64,000 nucleotides of DNA. It comes from Granulosicoccus sp964390335. GTDB taxonomy: Bacteria > Pseudomonadota > Gammaproteobacteria > Granulosicoccales > Granulosicoccaceae. A program made the position numbers and the translations under genes. Location of the stretch: positions 1 to 64,000 of the forward strand of contig CAYMHU010000004.1 in the NCBI GenBank assembly GCA_964390335.1, written 5' to 3'. The notes under the pieces are model-generated. The model made no database searches and was not told the origin of the DNA. It saw nothing but the letters and a program-made list of their open reading frames with translations. This document shows, piece by piece, positions 44,901 through 53,751 of the stretch; the first letter of the stretch is position 1, and every line of letters begins with the position of its first letter.

Positions 44901-45177
44901 AGTTAACGGTAAAGATGCTGCGGATAAACAAAGTGCTAACCAGTTTGACGTTATTCTTATGGATATTGAAATGCCGGTAATGGACGGTGTAGAGGCAACC
45001 AAGGAAATACGGCTACAGGAAACCAGTGACAGCTTCTCGACTTATATTGTTGCGATGACAGCGAATGCCATGCAAGGCGATAGGGAGCGTTATCTAGCGG
45101 CAGGAATGGATGCTTATGTTAGTAAGCCCATTCGTATCAATGAACTTGTGCACGCACTCAAAGCGGCCTGCAGTTAG
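41968..45177 (+). CDS. Hybrid sensor histidine kinase with two receiver domains
   Basis: 1069 residues, GTG start. TM helices at about 8-28 and 179-199 flank a helical periplasmic domain; then HAMP (about 199-250), two PAS domains (about 270-385 and 405-520), HisKA with His551 (ATMSHEIRTPMNG), HATPase (LLNNAIKF, DTGIGIP, GGTGLGLAIS). Two receivers follow: Asp852 in LDMSMPVMDG and Asp999 in MDIEMPVMDG, the second with the full Lys and Thr residues (MTANA, SKPI). There is no HPt domain in the protein; a separate HPt gene lies at 46737-47093. Converges with the receiver-EamA fusion gene, 2 bp apart. Confidence 0.93.
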   Translation: MNRLSIVSRLVILAVFLLSALIGSNLYLNRAISKGTDTLIEESVLVKSLTTANAANRAFGDLKYWLTDLAASLLVRSEIEAETAQENLEQALQELEKVKPDMVAQIRAEVELMVDVSMQAVDSYTDEQRVMGNTQMAQARQHIVVVDKLLAEVVSELEDKALSRSVATVETSKNTAENSVLILVATSLLGLLLTGIIVDSIRSPLRKLVSAMKDITSGNVDTVIPSGGSDEIGTMANTLSLFRDSVKERDQLQVEKDKVGDSLRKTQEQLNEALKSMSDGFCLYDSEDKIVLSNPKFSEDMHRDMHDVFSPGTSFEEIIRRSADHGFIPDANVNKEQWIAKRLVQHKNPGDPIEQKRSDGSWVRIDEKKTSDGGTVATYTDISELKKREDLLLVAKTEADNALNELKVVLRSIDYGVLILDSDLTIRLVNQAYCSIWNIPEEFYEDHPSLLEDIEYTSKIGKYSFDTSDSRAYAEKRIQAIKAGPIQPQEQTLSDGRTIQWQCVVLPDDGRMLTYFDISDLKDAEKTLRAAKEIAEQATSAKSKFLATMSHEIRTPMNGIIGMSNLLLNTDLNKEQNDFTKTIVDSAESLLTVINDVLDFSKIEAGKFDLDPRETDLRECIEGALDLVTASVDKKKLNLAYLVERNTPDGVIADGGRLRQILLNLLNNAIKFTERGEIILRIAVVDEAEKPDLTQMEEVADQELVGLHFSVSDTGIGIPDNKIDILFDSFSQVDASTTRVYGGTGLGLAISKNLVEMMGGRIWVESTEGVGTTFHFTAFFPTTHIERRVRLHEPKPDLANKKLLIVDDNQTNRKILSAQSEEWSMESEQTESPVEALEWISDGKQFDVAILDMSMPVMDGIQLARSIRKHRTPSELPLILLSSLATISDVPKAELDEAGFTAKLAKPIKPSALLDILMDTVAGTAKPYERRESKPDDQIDKNMAVDYPLNILLVDDNKTNRKLASLVLKRLGYVPEIAVNGKDAADKQSANQFDVILMDIEMPVMDGVEATKEIRLQETSDSFSTYIVAMTANAMQGDRERYLAAGMDAYVSKPIRINELVHALKAACS

Positions 45178-45179
45178 GT

Positions 45180-46730
45180 TTACAGTTCTAAATCGACTGG
45201 TTTTTCAGCTCTTTCAGGGGGCTTAACAGCAATGGGGTCGCGCTCTTCGGCTTCCTCTTTCGGACCAACCAGTAACAGTCCAACAACCAGTAGTAGCAAT
45301 GCAACCCATGCAATAGCCGGTAGCGATTCGCCCAGTAGAATGATGCTCCATCCAATGCCTGCAAACGTCACCACAAAACTCGATTGGCTGGCGAAAACAG
45401 CGCCTGCTGATCGAATTAACGATACTCGCATAGTCACGCTAACCGCAGTGACGATACCGAACAGCAGTATTGCTAACGCAAGTGAGCTGCCACCGGCTGA
45501 ATCTGTACTAAAGCTAATAAGAAAAAAATCATCAAAATAAATTACAAGCGGAATCAATAAAATTATTCCAGACACAGCTGAAAAGCCGGTTGCAGCAACC
45601 ATGTCCATGTTTTGAGGCAGTCTGATCGTAAGCAGTAATGTTCGCAAGGCGTAACCTAATGGTGCCAACAGCGCTAACAGTGCCCATATCCAAGGCGTGC
45701 TGACAACGCCTGAACTATGCGATGAAAATATAACCAAGGACACTCCGGTTAGTCCTACTGCGAACCCTAACAGCCGTCGAAGATTGGCCTCTTCTATTTT
45801 TATCATCGATGCAAAAGCAAACACGATAAAGCCTTCTGAGACCAAGATAAGTGCAATGATAGACGCGGGTAACTCCTGAGCAACCCATAGCACTACAACT
45901 TCTGCAACCACAGTTGCAAGAAATCCCCACAACGCAAATACCATTATCAAATTTGCGTCAAATTTTGGAATCTTGCCGCGGAACATCGCTGTGGGAATAC
46001 AAATGCAGGCGCATACTACGTTCACCCATAGCGCAATGCCAAAAGGTTGATCGGAGTATTCTGCGGCGACGCGTGACAGTACAACCGTTAGGCCCGCTAC
46101 AAGTCCAACGCCAAGCAACATACCGGTGCTGCGAAGTGTTCTGACTTGTTGCCGTAAGCGTTTTTCTCGTTCGTAAACCTGCGATGCCATCCCAGTGAAC
46201 ACACGTGCCAGTTGTCCAAGCGCATCCTTACGCTGGGCAATGTCTGATATTTGTAATCGCTCCGGGTCGACGACTTGTTCCTCCAGTATCGCGGCAGCAT
46301 CAGTCAGACGTTCCACTTGGTGCAATTGCTCGAGCTCGCGATCACGGTTACGCTTTCGTTCTAAGGAGCTGGTTAGTCGTGCTTCCAGCAATACTGGATC
46401 AAAGTTCTTTGGCAAGAAATCTTGAGCACCAAATTCAATAGCCTTGACGACTGAATCCATTTCACTATCAAGAGCGGAAATGACGATCACAGGAATGTCG
46501 CGCATTTTCGGATCTTTTTTCATGTATTCCATGACTTCAAAACCGTCCATACCGGGCATAAGAATATCCAGCAGAACGAGGTCGTAGTTATTTTTTTTAA
46601 GCTTCAGAAGCCCTTCTGCGCCGCCGTCGGCCCAATCCGATTCATAATTTAAAGCGGAAACAGCCAACGACATTTTTCGTCGATGAAATTCTTTGTCATC
46701 GATGATCAATATTTTCTCGGTTTTTCCCAT
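45180..46730 (-). CDS. Receiver domain fused to an EamA-type membrane transporter
   Basis: 516 residues. Residues 5-125 form a complete response-regulator receiver: Asp11/Asp12, phospho-acceptor Asp55 (LVLLDILMPGMDG), Ser85 (VIVISALD) and Lys108 (DFLPKNF). Residues 115-200 are a charged coiled coil with a HAMP-like stretch (DALGQLARVFTGMA). Residues 203-492 contain ten hydrophobic helices in EamA/DMT arrangement (SEGFIVFAFASMIKIEEANLRR, ends of which mark the fourth helix). A charged tail ends the protein. No stop or frameshift separates the parts, and a stand-alone HPt gene lies 6 bp upstream. The receiver would sit in the cytoplasm and could gate transport by phosphorylation. Substrate unknown. 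Confidence 0.9.
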   Translation of the reverse strand: MGKTEKILIIDDKEFHRRKMSLAVSALNYESDWADGGAEGLLKLKKNNYDLVLLDILMPGMDGFEVMEYMKKDPKMRDIPVIVISALDSEMDSVVKAIEFGAQDFLPKNFDPVLLEARLTSSLERKRNRDRELEQLHQVERLTDAAAILEEQVVDPERLQISDIAQRKDALGQLARVFTGMASQVYEREKRLRQQVRTLRSTGMLLGVGLVAGLTVVLSRVAAEYSDQPFGIALWVNVVCACICIPTAMFRGKIPKFDANLIMVFALWGFLATVVAEVVVLWVAQELPASIIALILVSEGFIVFAFASMIKIEEANLRRLLGFAVGLTGVSLVIFSSHSSGVVSTPWIWALLALLAPLGYALRTLLLTIRLPQNMDMVAATGFSAVSGIILLIPLVIYFDDFFLISFSTDSAGGSSLALAILLFGIVTAVSVTMRVSLIRSAGAVFASQSSFVVTFAGIGWSIILLGESLPAIAWVALLLLVVGLLLVGPKEEAEERDPIAVKPPERAEKPVDLEL

Positions 46731-46736
46731 ATTTTC

Positions 46737-47093
46737 TTACGCTCTAAAGGCTTGTAAATAGCTTTTTAAGGCCTGACTAACCAGCTCAAATTGACTCTGT
46801 ATTTCCTCTACATGTTTGTCAGCTGATTCTGGCCATTGGGTCTTGCAGTTTGATTCAAGCGATGCGCTCAGTTCAGATAGTCGGATAGCACCAAAATCTT
46901 GAGAGCTTGATTTTAATGAGTGGGCTGATCGACGCAAAAGATCTAAATCATGATTCTTCTGAGATGCAGTCATGTCTTCGAGCATTTCTTTGGATTCAAC
47001 CAAAAAAATTTCTATAAGCTCGCGCAGCTCTCCTTCATCTCCGCCAATCAGTTCGAGTAGTTGACCGAGAGCACGTTCATCCAACACAGCCAT
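46737..47093 (-). CDS. Stand-alone HPt phosphotransfer protein
   Basis: 118 residues, four-helix HPt domain with the phosphorylated His58 in RRSAHSLKSSSQDFGA. Upstream acidic helices (GDEGELRELIEIFLVESKEML) are typical. It starts the minus-strand pair with the receiver-EamA fusion (6-bp gap). The hybrid kinase next door has receivers but no HPt, so this protein probably carries phosphate from its receiver to the receiver of the EamA fusion. Confidence 0.9.
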   Translation of the reverse strand: MAVLDERALGQLLELIGGDEGELRELIEIFLVESKEMLEDMTASQKNHDLDLLRRSAHSLKSSSQDFGAIRLSELSASLESNCKTQWPESADKHVEEIQSQFELVSQALKSYLQAFRA

Positions 47094-47484
47094 TTTTCGA
47101 TCTCGAATTCTATTGAAATTGTTACGGTGAAATTTATTCGACCGACTATAGCCAATTGAACTTGTGGAGTACAGGCTGAATCAGGTGATTATTTAGTTGA
47201 TAGAGACATGTAAGAGATAAGAGTCGCCCACATTTTGGTAGCAATAACCTATATAGGCTATATGTCGGCTCCGGTATGAGATAAATACGTTGTAACTGCC
47301 TGTTTCATCACACGTAAGGTGATATCGCTCCAGGGAGGCTCAAAACCGCTGTTTAACCCTTGATCACGCAATTGGTGTAGCCATCTTGTGCTTATTTGCT
47401 AAACAGATCGCAGTTTTCACTGTAAATAAATACCCTCAGGTCGATCACTACTAGGAATCGTTTTAATCTCGTAGAAAGAGCGTT
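47094..47484. other. 391-bp divergent intergenic region
   Basis: Between the HPt gene (minus) and the PAS-GGDEF-EAL gene (plus). Holds a perfect 10-bp palindrome CCTATATAGG at 47248-47257 and otherwise A+T-rich sequence suited to divergent promoters. No ORF, RNA gene or strong hairpin was seen. Confidence 0.5.
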
Positions 47485-49206
47485 ATGGTTTATAACACCC
47501 TAGACAAATCCTTAGAAGGTCTTGAGGTCGATGGAGCTGTGCTTGAGCTCGAGTCCCACTTTTTTAAGGACTTGCTCGGACGGCTTGAAGACCCCGTGTT
47601 CGTTAAGAATAACCAACACAAGTGGATCTTTACTAATCAAGCATTTGAGGAGCTGGTTGGTAGTAATGACTTGATCGGTAAGTCCGATTCGGATTTTCTT
47701 CCGGAAGATCAAGTAGAGCAGTTCTATGAAGGTGATAATTATGTTATCCGCACTCAACAATCCTTAACTCAAGAAGAAGAGATTGGTGATGGTTGCTATG
47801 CACTTGTAAAGAAAATACCGATATTACTGCCAGACAACACAATCGGACTGTTCGGCATTATCTTTGATATTTCAGAGTATCGAAAAGTGCAGTTGGAAGT
47901 CGAAAAACTTAGGCTAGCGAAGGTTCAATCCAGAACCGACCCATTGACAGGACTCGCCAATCGACGATATCTGGAAGAGCACTTCACGCAATTGCTTGAA
48001 ACCAACGCCAGCGTTCAAGAATCCATAGGATTGTTGCATATTGATCTTGATCAGTTTAAGGAAATTAACGACACCAGAGGCCATCTTGTTGGGGACGCAG
48101 TGCTAGTGCATATCGCCAAGGTGTTAAAGAATTGTTTAGGACCACAAGATTTTATTGCACGAGTTGGTGGTGATGAGTTTGTAGTGGTTACTCACGGAAG
48201 TGGTCAGTCACAGTTACAAAATACAGCGCAAAAAATTGTATCGGCTGCTGCTGTTCCCTTTGATGTTGAAGATGAGCGATTATCACTGAGTTTAAGTGTT
48301 GGTGTTGCAGTTGCAGAACAGGGAGACACGTCACTGCATCAAATGTTGAAATACGCTGACCTCGCACTTTATCGAGCAAAACAAAATGGTCGAGGTCGAT
48401 ATGAGCAGTTTACGTCTGAAATTCAACAGCAGCACGATGATCAATGCCAGCAGCGGGATGAATTTCGTATCGCTATAGAGCAAGAACATTTTGTTCCATT
48501 TTATCAGCCCCTATTTGATACTAAAACACTAGAAGTTATCGGCGTTGAAGCCTTGGCCAGATGGAATCATCCGGAGCGAGGTATATTAACGCCGGATAAA
48601 TTTTTACAGATTGCGTTAACTGAAAAACGAATCGTGGATCTGGATAGTGTGATATTACGAAAAGCCGTACAGGATATTATTGATCTGGATAATATGGGCT
48701 GTCATATACCAAACTTATCCGTAAATGTTTCACCGCAGTCATTGGCGGGTCAAGATTTTATCGATTTTGTTAAAGAATTGAATTTCATTCCTAGTCAGCT
48801 TTGTTTTGAACTAGTTGAATCCATGCTACTAGACGAACCCAATGCTACAGTCACTCAAAATATAACGATGTTCCGCGAACTCGGCATAGGGCTTGATATT
48901 GATGATTTCGGCAGCGGTCATACGTCATTGTTGGGCTTGTTGGAAATTGGGCCGGATAAAGTCAAAATTGATAAACGATTGGTTATACCGATACTTCAAT
49001 CAAACACCCACTATAAATTAGTTAAATCAATAATTAGTATGGCGAATTCATTGAACTTGCACACGGTTGCTGAGGGTGTAGAAACAGAACAGCACCGCCA
49101 GCTATTGCTGTCTCTGGGCTGTGATTCGCTGCAGGGATTTGGCTACGCCCGACCTATGTCGGTGAATGATTTGCAAGCACTTTTACTGCGTAAAGCTGCG
49201 GCATAA
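47485..49206 (+). CDS. PAS-GGDEF-EAL cyclic-di-GMP enzyme
   Basis: 573 residues. A PAS domain (about 27-140, DPVFVKNNQHKWIFTNQAF) is followed by GGDEF (about 150-310) and EAL (about 325-570) domains. The GGDEF signature is intact (RVGGDEFVVV), but the RxxD inhibitory site is not (GPQD). The EAL domain keeps VEALARWNHP, ELVESM, DIDDFGSGHTSL and VAEGVETEQ, so phosphodiesterase activity is plausible. Which activity dominates cannot be told. No membrane segment; cytoplasmic. Divergent from the HPt gene. Confidence 0.93.
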   Translation: MVYNTLDKSLEGLEVDGAVLELESHFFKDLLGRLEDPVFVKNNQHKWIFTNQAFEELVGSNDLIGKSDSDFLPEDQVEQFYEGDNYVIRTQQSLTQEEEIGDGCYALVKKIPILLPDNTIGLFGIIFDISEYRKVQLEVEKLRLAKVQSRTDPLTGLANRRYLEEHFTQLLETNASVQESIGLLHIDLDQFKEINDTRGHLVGDAVLVHIAKVLKNCLGPQDFIARVGGDEFVVVTHGSGQSQLQNTAQKIVSAAAVPFDVEDERLSLSLSVGVAVAEQGDTSLHQMLKYADLALYRAKQNGRGRYEQFTSEIQQQHDDQCQQRDEFRIAIEQEHFVPFYQPLFDTKTLEVIGVEALARWNHPERGILTPDKFLQIALTEKRIVDLDSVILRKAVQDIIDLDNMGCHIPNLSVNVSPQSLAGQDFIDFVKELNFIPSQLCFELVESMLLDEPNATVTQNITMFRELGIGLDIDDFGSGHTSLLGLLEIGPDKVKIDKRLVIPILQSNTHYKLVKSIISMANSLNLHTVAEGVETEQHRQLLLSLGCDSLQGFGYARPMSVNDLQALLLRKAAA

Positions 49207-49291
49207 AGCCAAGTTTGGTTAAAGGTGTCTCTGGAGGACTGGCAGGCGCATTAGGCGTATAGTGCTGGTTGCTCTACAGAAGTGCAACTTA

Positions 49292-50263
49292 ATGACTCTC
49301 GAATCATCCTGTCAATATTCAACCATTAAGCCAAGTGAGCTGATGGCGCATGTACTGCCGCAATACCGTATCGACAAACCAATCGAGTGTTTGTTCTGGG
49401 AACGTGGTTCAAATGATACTTACAAAGTTCGATGCACGGATGCGCAATATTTCTTGCGAGTTTTTCGGCATGGAGCATATTCCAAAGCGGCCAATGAGTT
49501 TGAAGCGGAAGCTTTAATCTATCTTTATCGACAGGGTGTCCCAGTTGCGTATCCTATGCCCAGAAAGTCTGGCGGGTATATTGCTGAAATTGTGGCGCCA
49601 GAAGGCCCGCGTTTTGTTCTATTGACGTCGGTGGCAAACGGCAGCACCCCAGACTACGAATCGTTGAAAAACTGTCGGTTGGTTGGTGAATCGATTGCTC
49701 GACTCCACACATTATCCACCGGATTCGAATCAACATATGAACGCACGCATCTTGATCTGAAAGGATTGCTGGATGATTCAATGGATGTCATTCGTCAGTA
49801 TTTTCCGCATCAACCCAGTGCCATCAACAAGATTGAACGTATTGCGCAAGCAGTCAAAGCTACGGTTCAGGCCGTACCGGATGAATTGCTTGATTATGGA
49901 ATTTGCCATGGCGATCTGCACGGTGGGAACTTGCATATTCACGAAGATTTAGTAACGCTCTTTGACTTTGAGGAGTGCGCTTTTGGTTATCGAGCATACG
50001 ATCTGGGTACGTTTAAATGGAATCTGGGGTCTAACAAACACAGTAAAGAGAAATGGTCAGCGTTTATCGATGGCTATAGCTCCATACGGCCCATCACCGA
50101 ATCCGCACATGCTGTGATTGATACGTTTGTCATTATTCGTGAGTTGGTGGAAGCCGCCTATGGAATTCGTCATGTAGAGTACTTTGGTCACAACGACATT
50201 TTGGCAGCAGATATTGATCAGCTATGCGATCGCTTACATAAGATGCAAGCGTTAGTCAGTTAA
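49292..50263 (+). CDS. APH-fold kinase / phosphotransferase
   Basis: 323 residues from ATG 49292 (GTG at 49262 is an alternative). Catalytic loop YGICHGDLHGGNLHIH and metal site LFDFEECAFGYRAYDLGTFKWNL place it with the homoserine-kinase-II / Ser-Thr kinase YihE-like branch of the APH fold. Third kinase of this fold in 20 kb; its substrate is unknown. The 56 bp before it, after the GGDEF-EAL gene, suggest it could be read through from there. Confidence 0.82.
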   Translation: MTLESSCQYSTIKPSELMAHVLPQYRIDKPIECLFWERGSNDTYKVRCTDAQYFLRVFRHGAYSKAANEFEAEALIYLYRQGVPVAYPMPRKSGGYIAEIVAPEGPRFVLLTSVANGSTPDYESLKNCRLVGESIARLHTLSTGFESTYERTHLDLKGLLDDSMDVIRQYFPHQPSAINKIERIAQAVKATVQAVPDELLDYGICHGDLHGGNLHIHEDLVTLFDFEECAFGYRAYDLGTFKWNLGSNKHSKEKWSAFIDGYSSIRPITESAHAVIDTFVIIRELVEAAYGIRHVEYFGHNDILAADIDQLCDRLHKMQALVS

Positions 50264-50409
50264 ACACGGCTCTAGCTAAAAATTGCTTAGAGAGTTTGGA
50301 CGAATTACGTATAATTAGCGTCAGAATTTGATGCAACATCACATCACTTATTCAAGTGAGATTTGTTGATTTTAAATGTCACCATTGTGTTTTGATCTAG
50401 CAGGTATTT

Positions 50410-51693
50410 ATGAATCCAAATCCAGAGCTTGTCGCGCAAAGTCGACAATTTCAAAAGCAAGTTGTGCAGCTTGCTCCCGATGTTTATGGCGCTATCGGTT
50501 TTTCAGCCTCTAACGTATTTATGCTAGTAGGCGATGATGGGCTGGTGATTATTGACACCACCGAGAGCACTAAAGCTGCGGAAAATATTTGGGCAGAATT
50601 CAGAAAAATAACCACCAAGCCAGTAACGACGATTATCTATACCCATTCACACCGCGATCATATCAGCGGTGCTTCGGTATTTGCCGAAGGCGGTAATCCA
50701 GAAATAATAGTCAGTGACATATTCGAGTCCGATCTCGTCGGAGTCGATGATTCTGTTCCAACACCTGTTAAAGCTTTACTTGCCAGAACCAAACGCCAAT
50801 TTGGCATGGGTATGTCCTTTCCGGACGAGAGAGTCAGCATTGGCATTGGCCCGGGAGACCGGCCCTTAGAAGGGTTGGGAGCTGGATTCCTTGAGCCAAC
50901 TTTATACGTAAGTGAAGAACGCACTTCAATTACGCGCTGTGGAATGGAGCTTGAGCTTGTCAAGGCGCCAGGCGAAACACCCGATCATATTGTTTGTTGG
51001 TATGAAAATAGACGAATTCTATTCAGTGGTGATAACTTCTATTCTGCATTCCCAAATTTATATGCAATCCGTGGTACCTCATATCGCGACTTCACAGCTT
51101 GGGCGAACACCTTAGATTTATTATTAGAGTTCGATGCAGAAATATTAGCGGCCGGGCACACCATGCCAGTTATCGGTGCAAAAGAGGTCAAGCAGTCGCT
51201 AGCAGACTACCGAGATGCAATTAATTATGTTGTATCGGAAACCGTTGCTGGCATGAACCAACAAAAGGGGCCAGACGAACTTGCTCACACAGTGACCTTA
51301 CCAGCAGAGCTTGCTAATAAGCCTTATCTGAAAGAGTTTTATGGAAAGGTGTCGTGGTCTGTTAGAGCGTATTTTGCTGGCACATTGGGCTGGTTCGATG
51401 GCAACCCAACAAGCCTTGCAAAGCTATCCCCACAACAAGCCGCAGAACGAACAATTAAACTTGCGGGCGGTGCCGATGAATTATTGAAAGCTGCGCAAAA
51501 TGCTGTCGCAGAAAAGGACTATCAATGGGCGCTGGAATTATCAGATCATCTTATTGCTGCAAACCAACTACTGGATGCCGCCAAAGCGTTGAAAGTGAGT
51601 GCACTACGAGCCATGGCAGATTTGGAAATCAACGCGCCCGGGCGAAACTATTACTTGGTGTCGGCGTATGAGATTGAACAATCTAATACGTAA
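50410..51693 (+). CDS. MBL-fold alkylsulfatase-like hydrolase
   Basis: 427 residues. Metallo-beta-lactamase motif THSHRDH (His79, His81, Asp83, His84) and later metal ligands in VKAPGETPDHIV and AAGHTMP. The C-terminal 140 residues look like the alkylsulfatase dimerisation domain (SVRAYFAGTLGWFDGNPTSL, then a helical region). Matches the SdsA/BDS1 group that hydrolyses alkyl sulfate esters but is shorter than the roughly 650-residue enzymes. A paralog lies on the other strand at 52480-53651, with a TauE/SafE exporter between. Confidence 0.85.
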   Translation: MNPNPELVAQSRQFQKQVVQLAPDVYGAIGFSASNVFMLVGDDGLVIIDTTESTKAAENIWAEFRKITTKPVTTIIYTHSHRDHISGASVFAEGGNPEIIVSDIFESDLVGVDDSVPTPVKALLARTKRQFGMGMSFPDERVSIGIGPGDRPLEGLGAGFLEPTLYVSEERTSITRCGMELELVKAPGETPDHIVCWYENRRILFSGDNFYSAFPNLYAIRGTSYRDFTAWANTLDLLLEFDAEILAAGHTMPVIGAKEVKQSLADYRDAINYVVSETVAGMNQQKGPDELAHTVTLPAELANKPYLKEFYGKVSWSVRAYFAGTLGWFDGNPTSLAKLSPQQAAERTIKLAGGADELLKAAQNAVAEKDYQWALELSDHLIAANQLLDAAKALKVSALRAMADLEINAPGRNYYLVSAYEIEQSNT

Positions 51694-51726
51694 TCAGACT
51701 AGCAGTCCATCTAGATAAACACCGTA

Positions 51727-52446
51727 ATGGATACAGCGCTTGTTGTTATCATTTGCGCTAGTTTTGCCGCAGCGTTTGTCAATGCGGCGTTTGCCACGGG
51801 TGGTGTTTATATTATTCTACTTGCGGCAACTGCAGTATTGCCAATATCTGCAGCTATTCCTTTACAGTCAGTATTATCTGCTGGTTCATTAGTAGCTCGT
51901 ATTGTGTATTTTTGGGAGCATATTGACTGGCGAATAGTTAGGACGTTTGTCATTGGTGGTGCTATAGGTGTGTACTTTGGTACTCGTACATTCGTGGCCT
52001 TGCCAGAAGCTGCCATATCGGTGTTGCTCGGCATTATATTGTTGATTCTAATTTGGATGCCAAAGTTTAACTGGCGAAATCCGATTAAACACCCGTTTTT
52101 TTTCGTTGGGGTTTTGCATAGTTATCTGGGGGCTGTGTTTGGAGTAGGTGGTGTTTTACAGCCGTTTATATTACGTACTAAGCTACTGAAGCTACAGATC
52201 ACAGCAACATTGGCTATCTGCCTGTTCACGTTAGACGTACTAAAAGTATGGGGCTATACCAGCTACGGCTTTAACTATCTGGATTACATTCCACATATCA
52301 TTGGTGCGACTGTTACTGGTGTGATGGGTACATGGGCGGGCAAACGCGCAAACCACCTAATTTCTGAAAAATTGTTCCGAAAGGTATTCAAAGTGATGGT
52401 GTCGTTGGTAGCCTTGCGGTTAATCTACAAAGGTTTGCTGGGCTAA
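51727..52446 (+). CDS. TauE/SafE-family sulfite or organosulfonate exporter
   Basis: 239 residues with about eight hydrophobic helices; small residues FVNAAFATGGVY near the start and HSYLGAVFGVGG in the middle are the repeated family signature. TauE/SafE proteins are predicted to export sulfite, sulfoacetate or related anions from desulfonation pathways. 33 bp downstream of an alkylsulfatase-like gene and close to a sulfatase, so removing sulfite or sulfate is a reasonable role here. Confidence 0.85.
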   Translation: MDTALVVIICASFAAAFVNAAFATGGVYIILLAATAVLPISAAIPLQSVLSAGSLVARIVYFWEHIDWRIVRTFVIGGAIGVYFGTRTFVALPEAAISVLLGIILLILIWMPKFNWRNPIKHPFFFVGVLHSYLGAVFGVGGVLQPFILRTKLLKLQITATLAICLFTLDVLKVWGYTSYGFNYLDYIPHIIGATVTGVMGTWAGKRANHLISEKLFRKVFKVMVSLVALRLIYKGLLG

Positions 52447-52479
52447 AAGCGATAGCCGATCAAATTCTAGTTAGCTCAA

Positions 52480-53651
52480 CTAGCTGTTAGTGTCAGAAAG
52501 TTCTTTAGCGCACTGCAGGTAATAATGTCGAGCACAACAATTAATCTGTGCCTCCGCATGGTCCTTTAATATCTCAGCTTTCATTGCGTTGGCTTTGCCA
52601 GTTTCTTTACCCGAGTACACTAAGCGATCAACCAATTGTAATGCCCATTGTAGTTCGCCCGCTGAGTGAGCTTTCTTGATGGCATTAACGAGTGCGTCGG
52701 TGCCACCAAGTAACTCTATAAATTTATTGGCTTCATCGCTTGGTTCCAAAGTGCCTAGTGATGTTGGGTTGCCATCAAACCATCCCATTGTGCCAACAAA
52801 ATATGCACGCACTGACCAATCCACACGACCGTAGAATTCTCGTAGGTACGGTTTGTCGGCAAGCTCTGGCGGTAGTTTTACACTATGAGCCAGTTGGTCC
52901 ATGGTCAATCCGGCGTCCATGCCTTTACGGGTTTCGTCTACCACGTACCGAATAGCATCGCGATAGTCGCTTAGTATTTTCTTTATTTCAGTCGCACCAA
53001 ATAGTGCTTTGGTGTGCCCCGGTGCGATGATCTCGGGCTCGTAACTCATGAGTAAATCCATGGTGTCTGCCCATGCATCAAAATCACGATACTCTGTGCC
53101 TCTGATAGCATACAGATTTGGAAAAGACCGATAGTAATTATCGCCGCAAAACATGATTTTTTTATCGGCGTACCACACCACCATGTGATCGGGTGTCTCT
53201 CCTGGTGCTATAACCAATTGCAAGTTAATTCCGCAGCGCGACAAGTGCTCACCTTCATCACCGACTCGTCTGGTAGGTGGAAGGCTGCCTGCGCCGAGTC
53301 CTTTTAGCGTGCGTTTGCCTGGGCCAATGCCTATGCCGATAATTTCATCTGGATAAGAAAGGCCGATGCCAAACTGGCGCTTGGTCCGGACTTGCATAGC
53401 CTTAGTGGGTCTTGCATGTGCTGTAGCCACAATCAGTGAGTCTTCCGAGAACCTGGTGCTAGCAATTATCTCTACATCATCGTGACCTTCCGCAAAAACC
53501 TGACAACCAGACACATGATCACGGTGCGAGTGTGTATAGATTATGGTTTTTATCGGTAGGGTAGAAATTTTGCGGAACTCTGTGAGCATTTGCTCGGCAG
53601 CACCTATGGATTCAGAGGTATCAATAATAATTAGCCCATCATCGCCAATTA
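52480..53651 (-). CDS. MBL-fold alkylsulfatase-like hydrolase, 5' end lost in a gap
   Basis: Paralog of the 50410-51693 gene: both have THSHRDH, GETPDHMV-type ligands and GWFDGNPTSLGTL-like C-terminal segments. Sequence is open up to the N run at 53652; reading from there gives IGDDGLIIIDTSES, which matches residues 41 onward of the paralog, so about 40 N-terminal residues are missing. The next N run neighbour is a sulfatase on the same strand, probably cotranscribed upstream. Confidence 0.85.
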
Positions 53652-53751
53652 NNNNNNNNNNNNNNNNNNNNNNNNNNNNNNNNNNNNNNNNNNNNNNNNN
53701 NNNNNNNNNNNNNNNNNNNNNNNNNNNNNNNNNNNNNNNNNNNNNNNNNNN
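53652..53751. other. Assembly gap of 100 N
   Basis: The gap must hold the sulfatase 3' end, any spacer and about 40 codons of the MBL hydrolase, which is more than 100 bp. Its stated length is therefore a placeholder. Confidence 0.85.

Noticed and set aside
45180..46730. Receiver and EamA parts as two genes joined by a sequencing error
   Set aside because: The joint is a long HAMP-like coiled coil in one uninterrupted frame with no alternative start or stop; it reads as a designed linker. Still to be confirmed in relatives.
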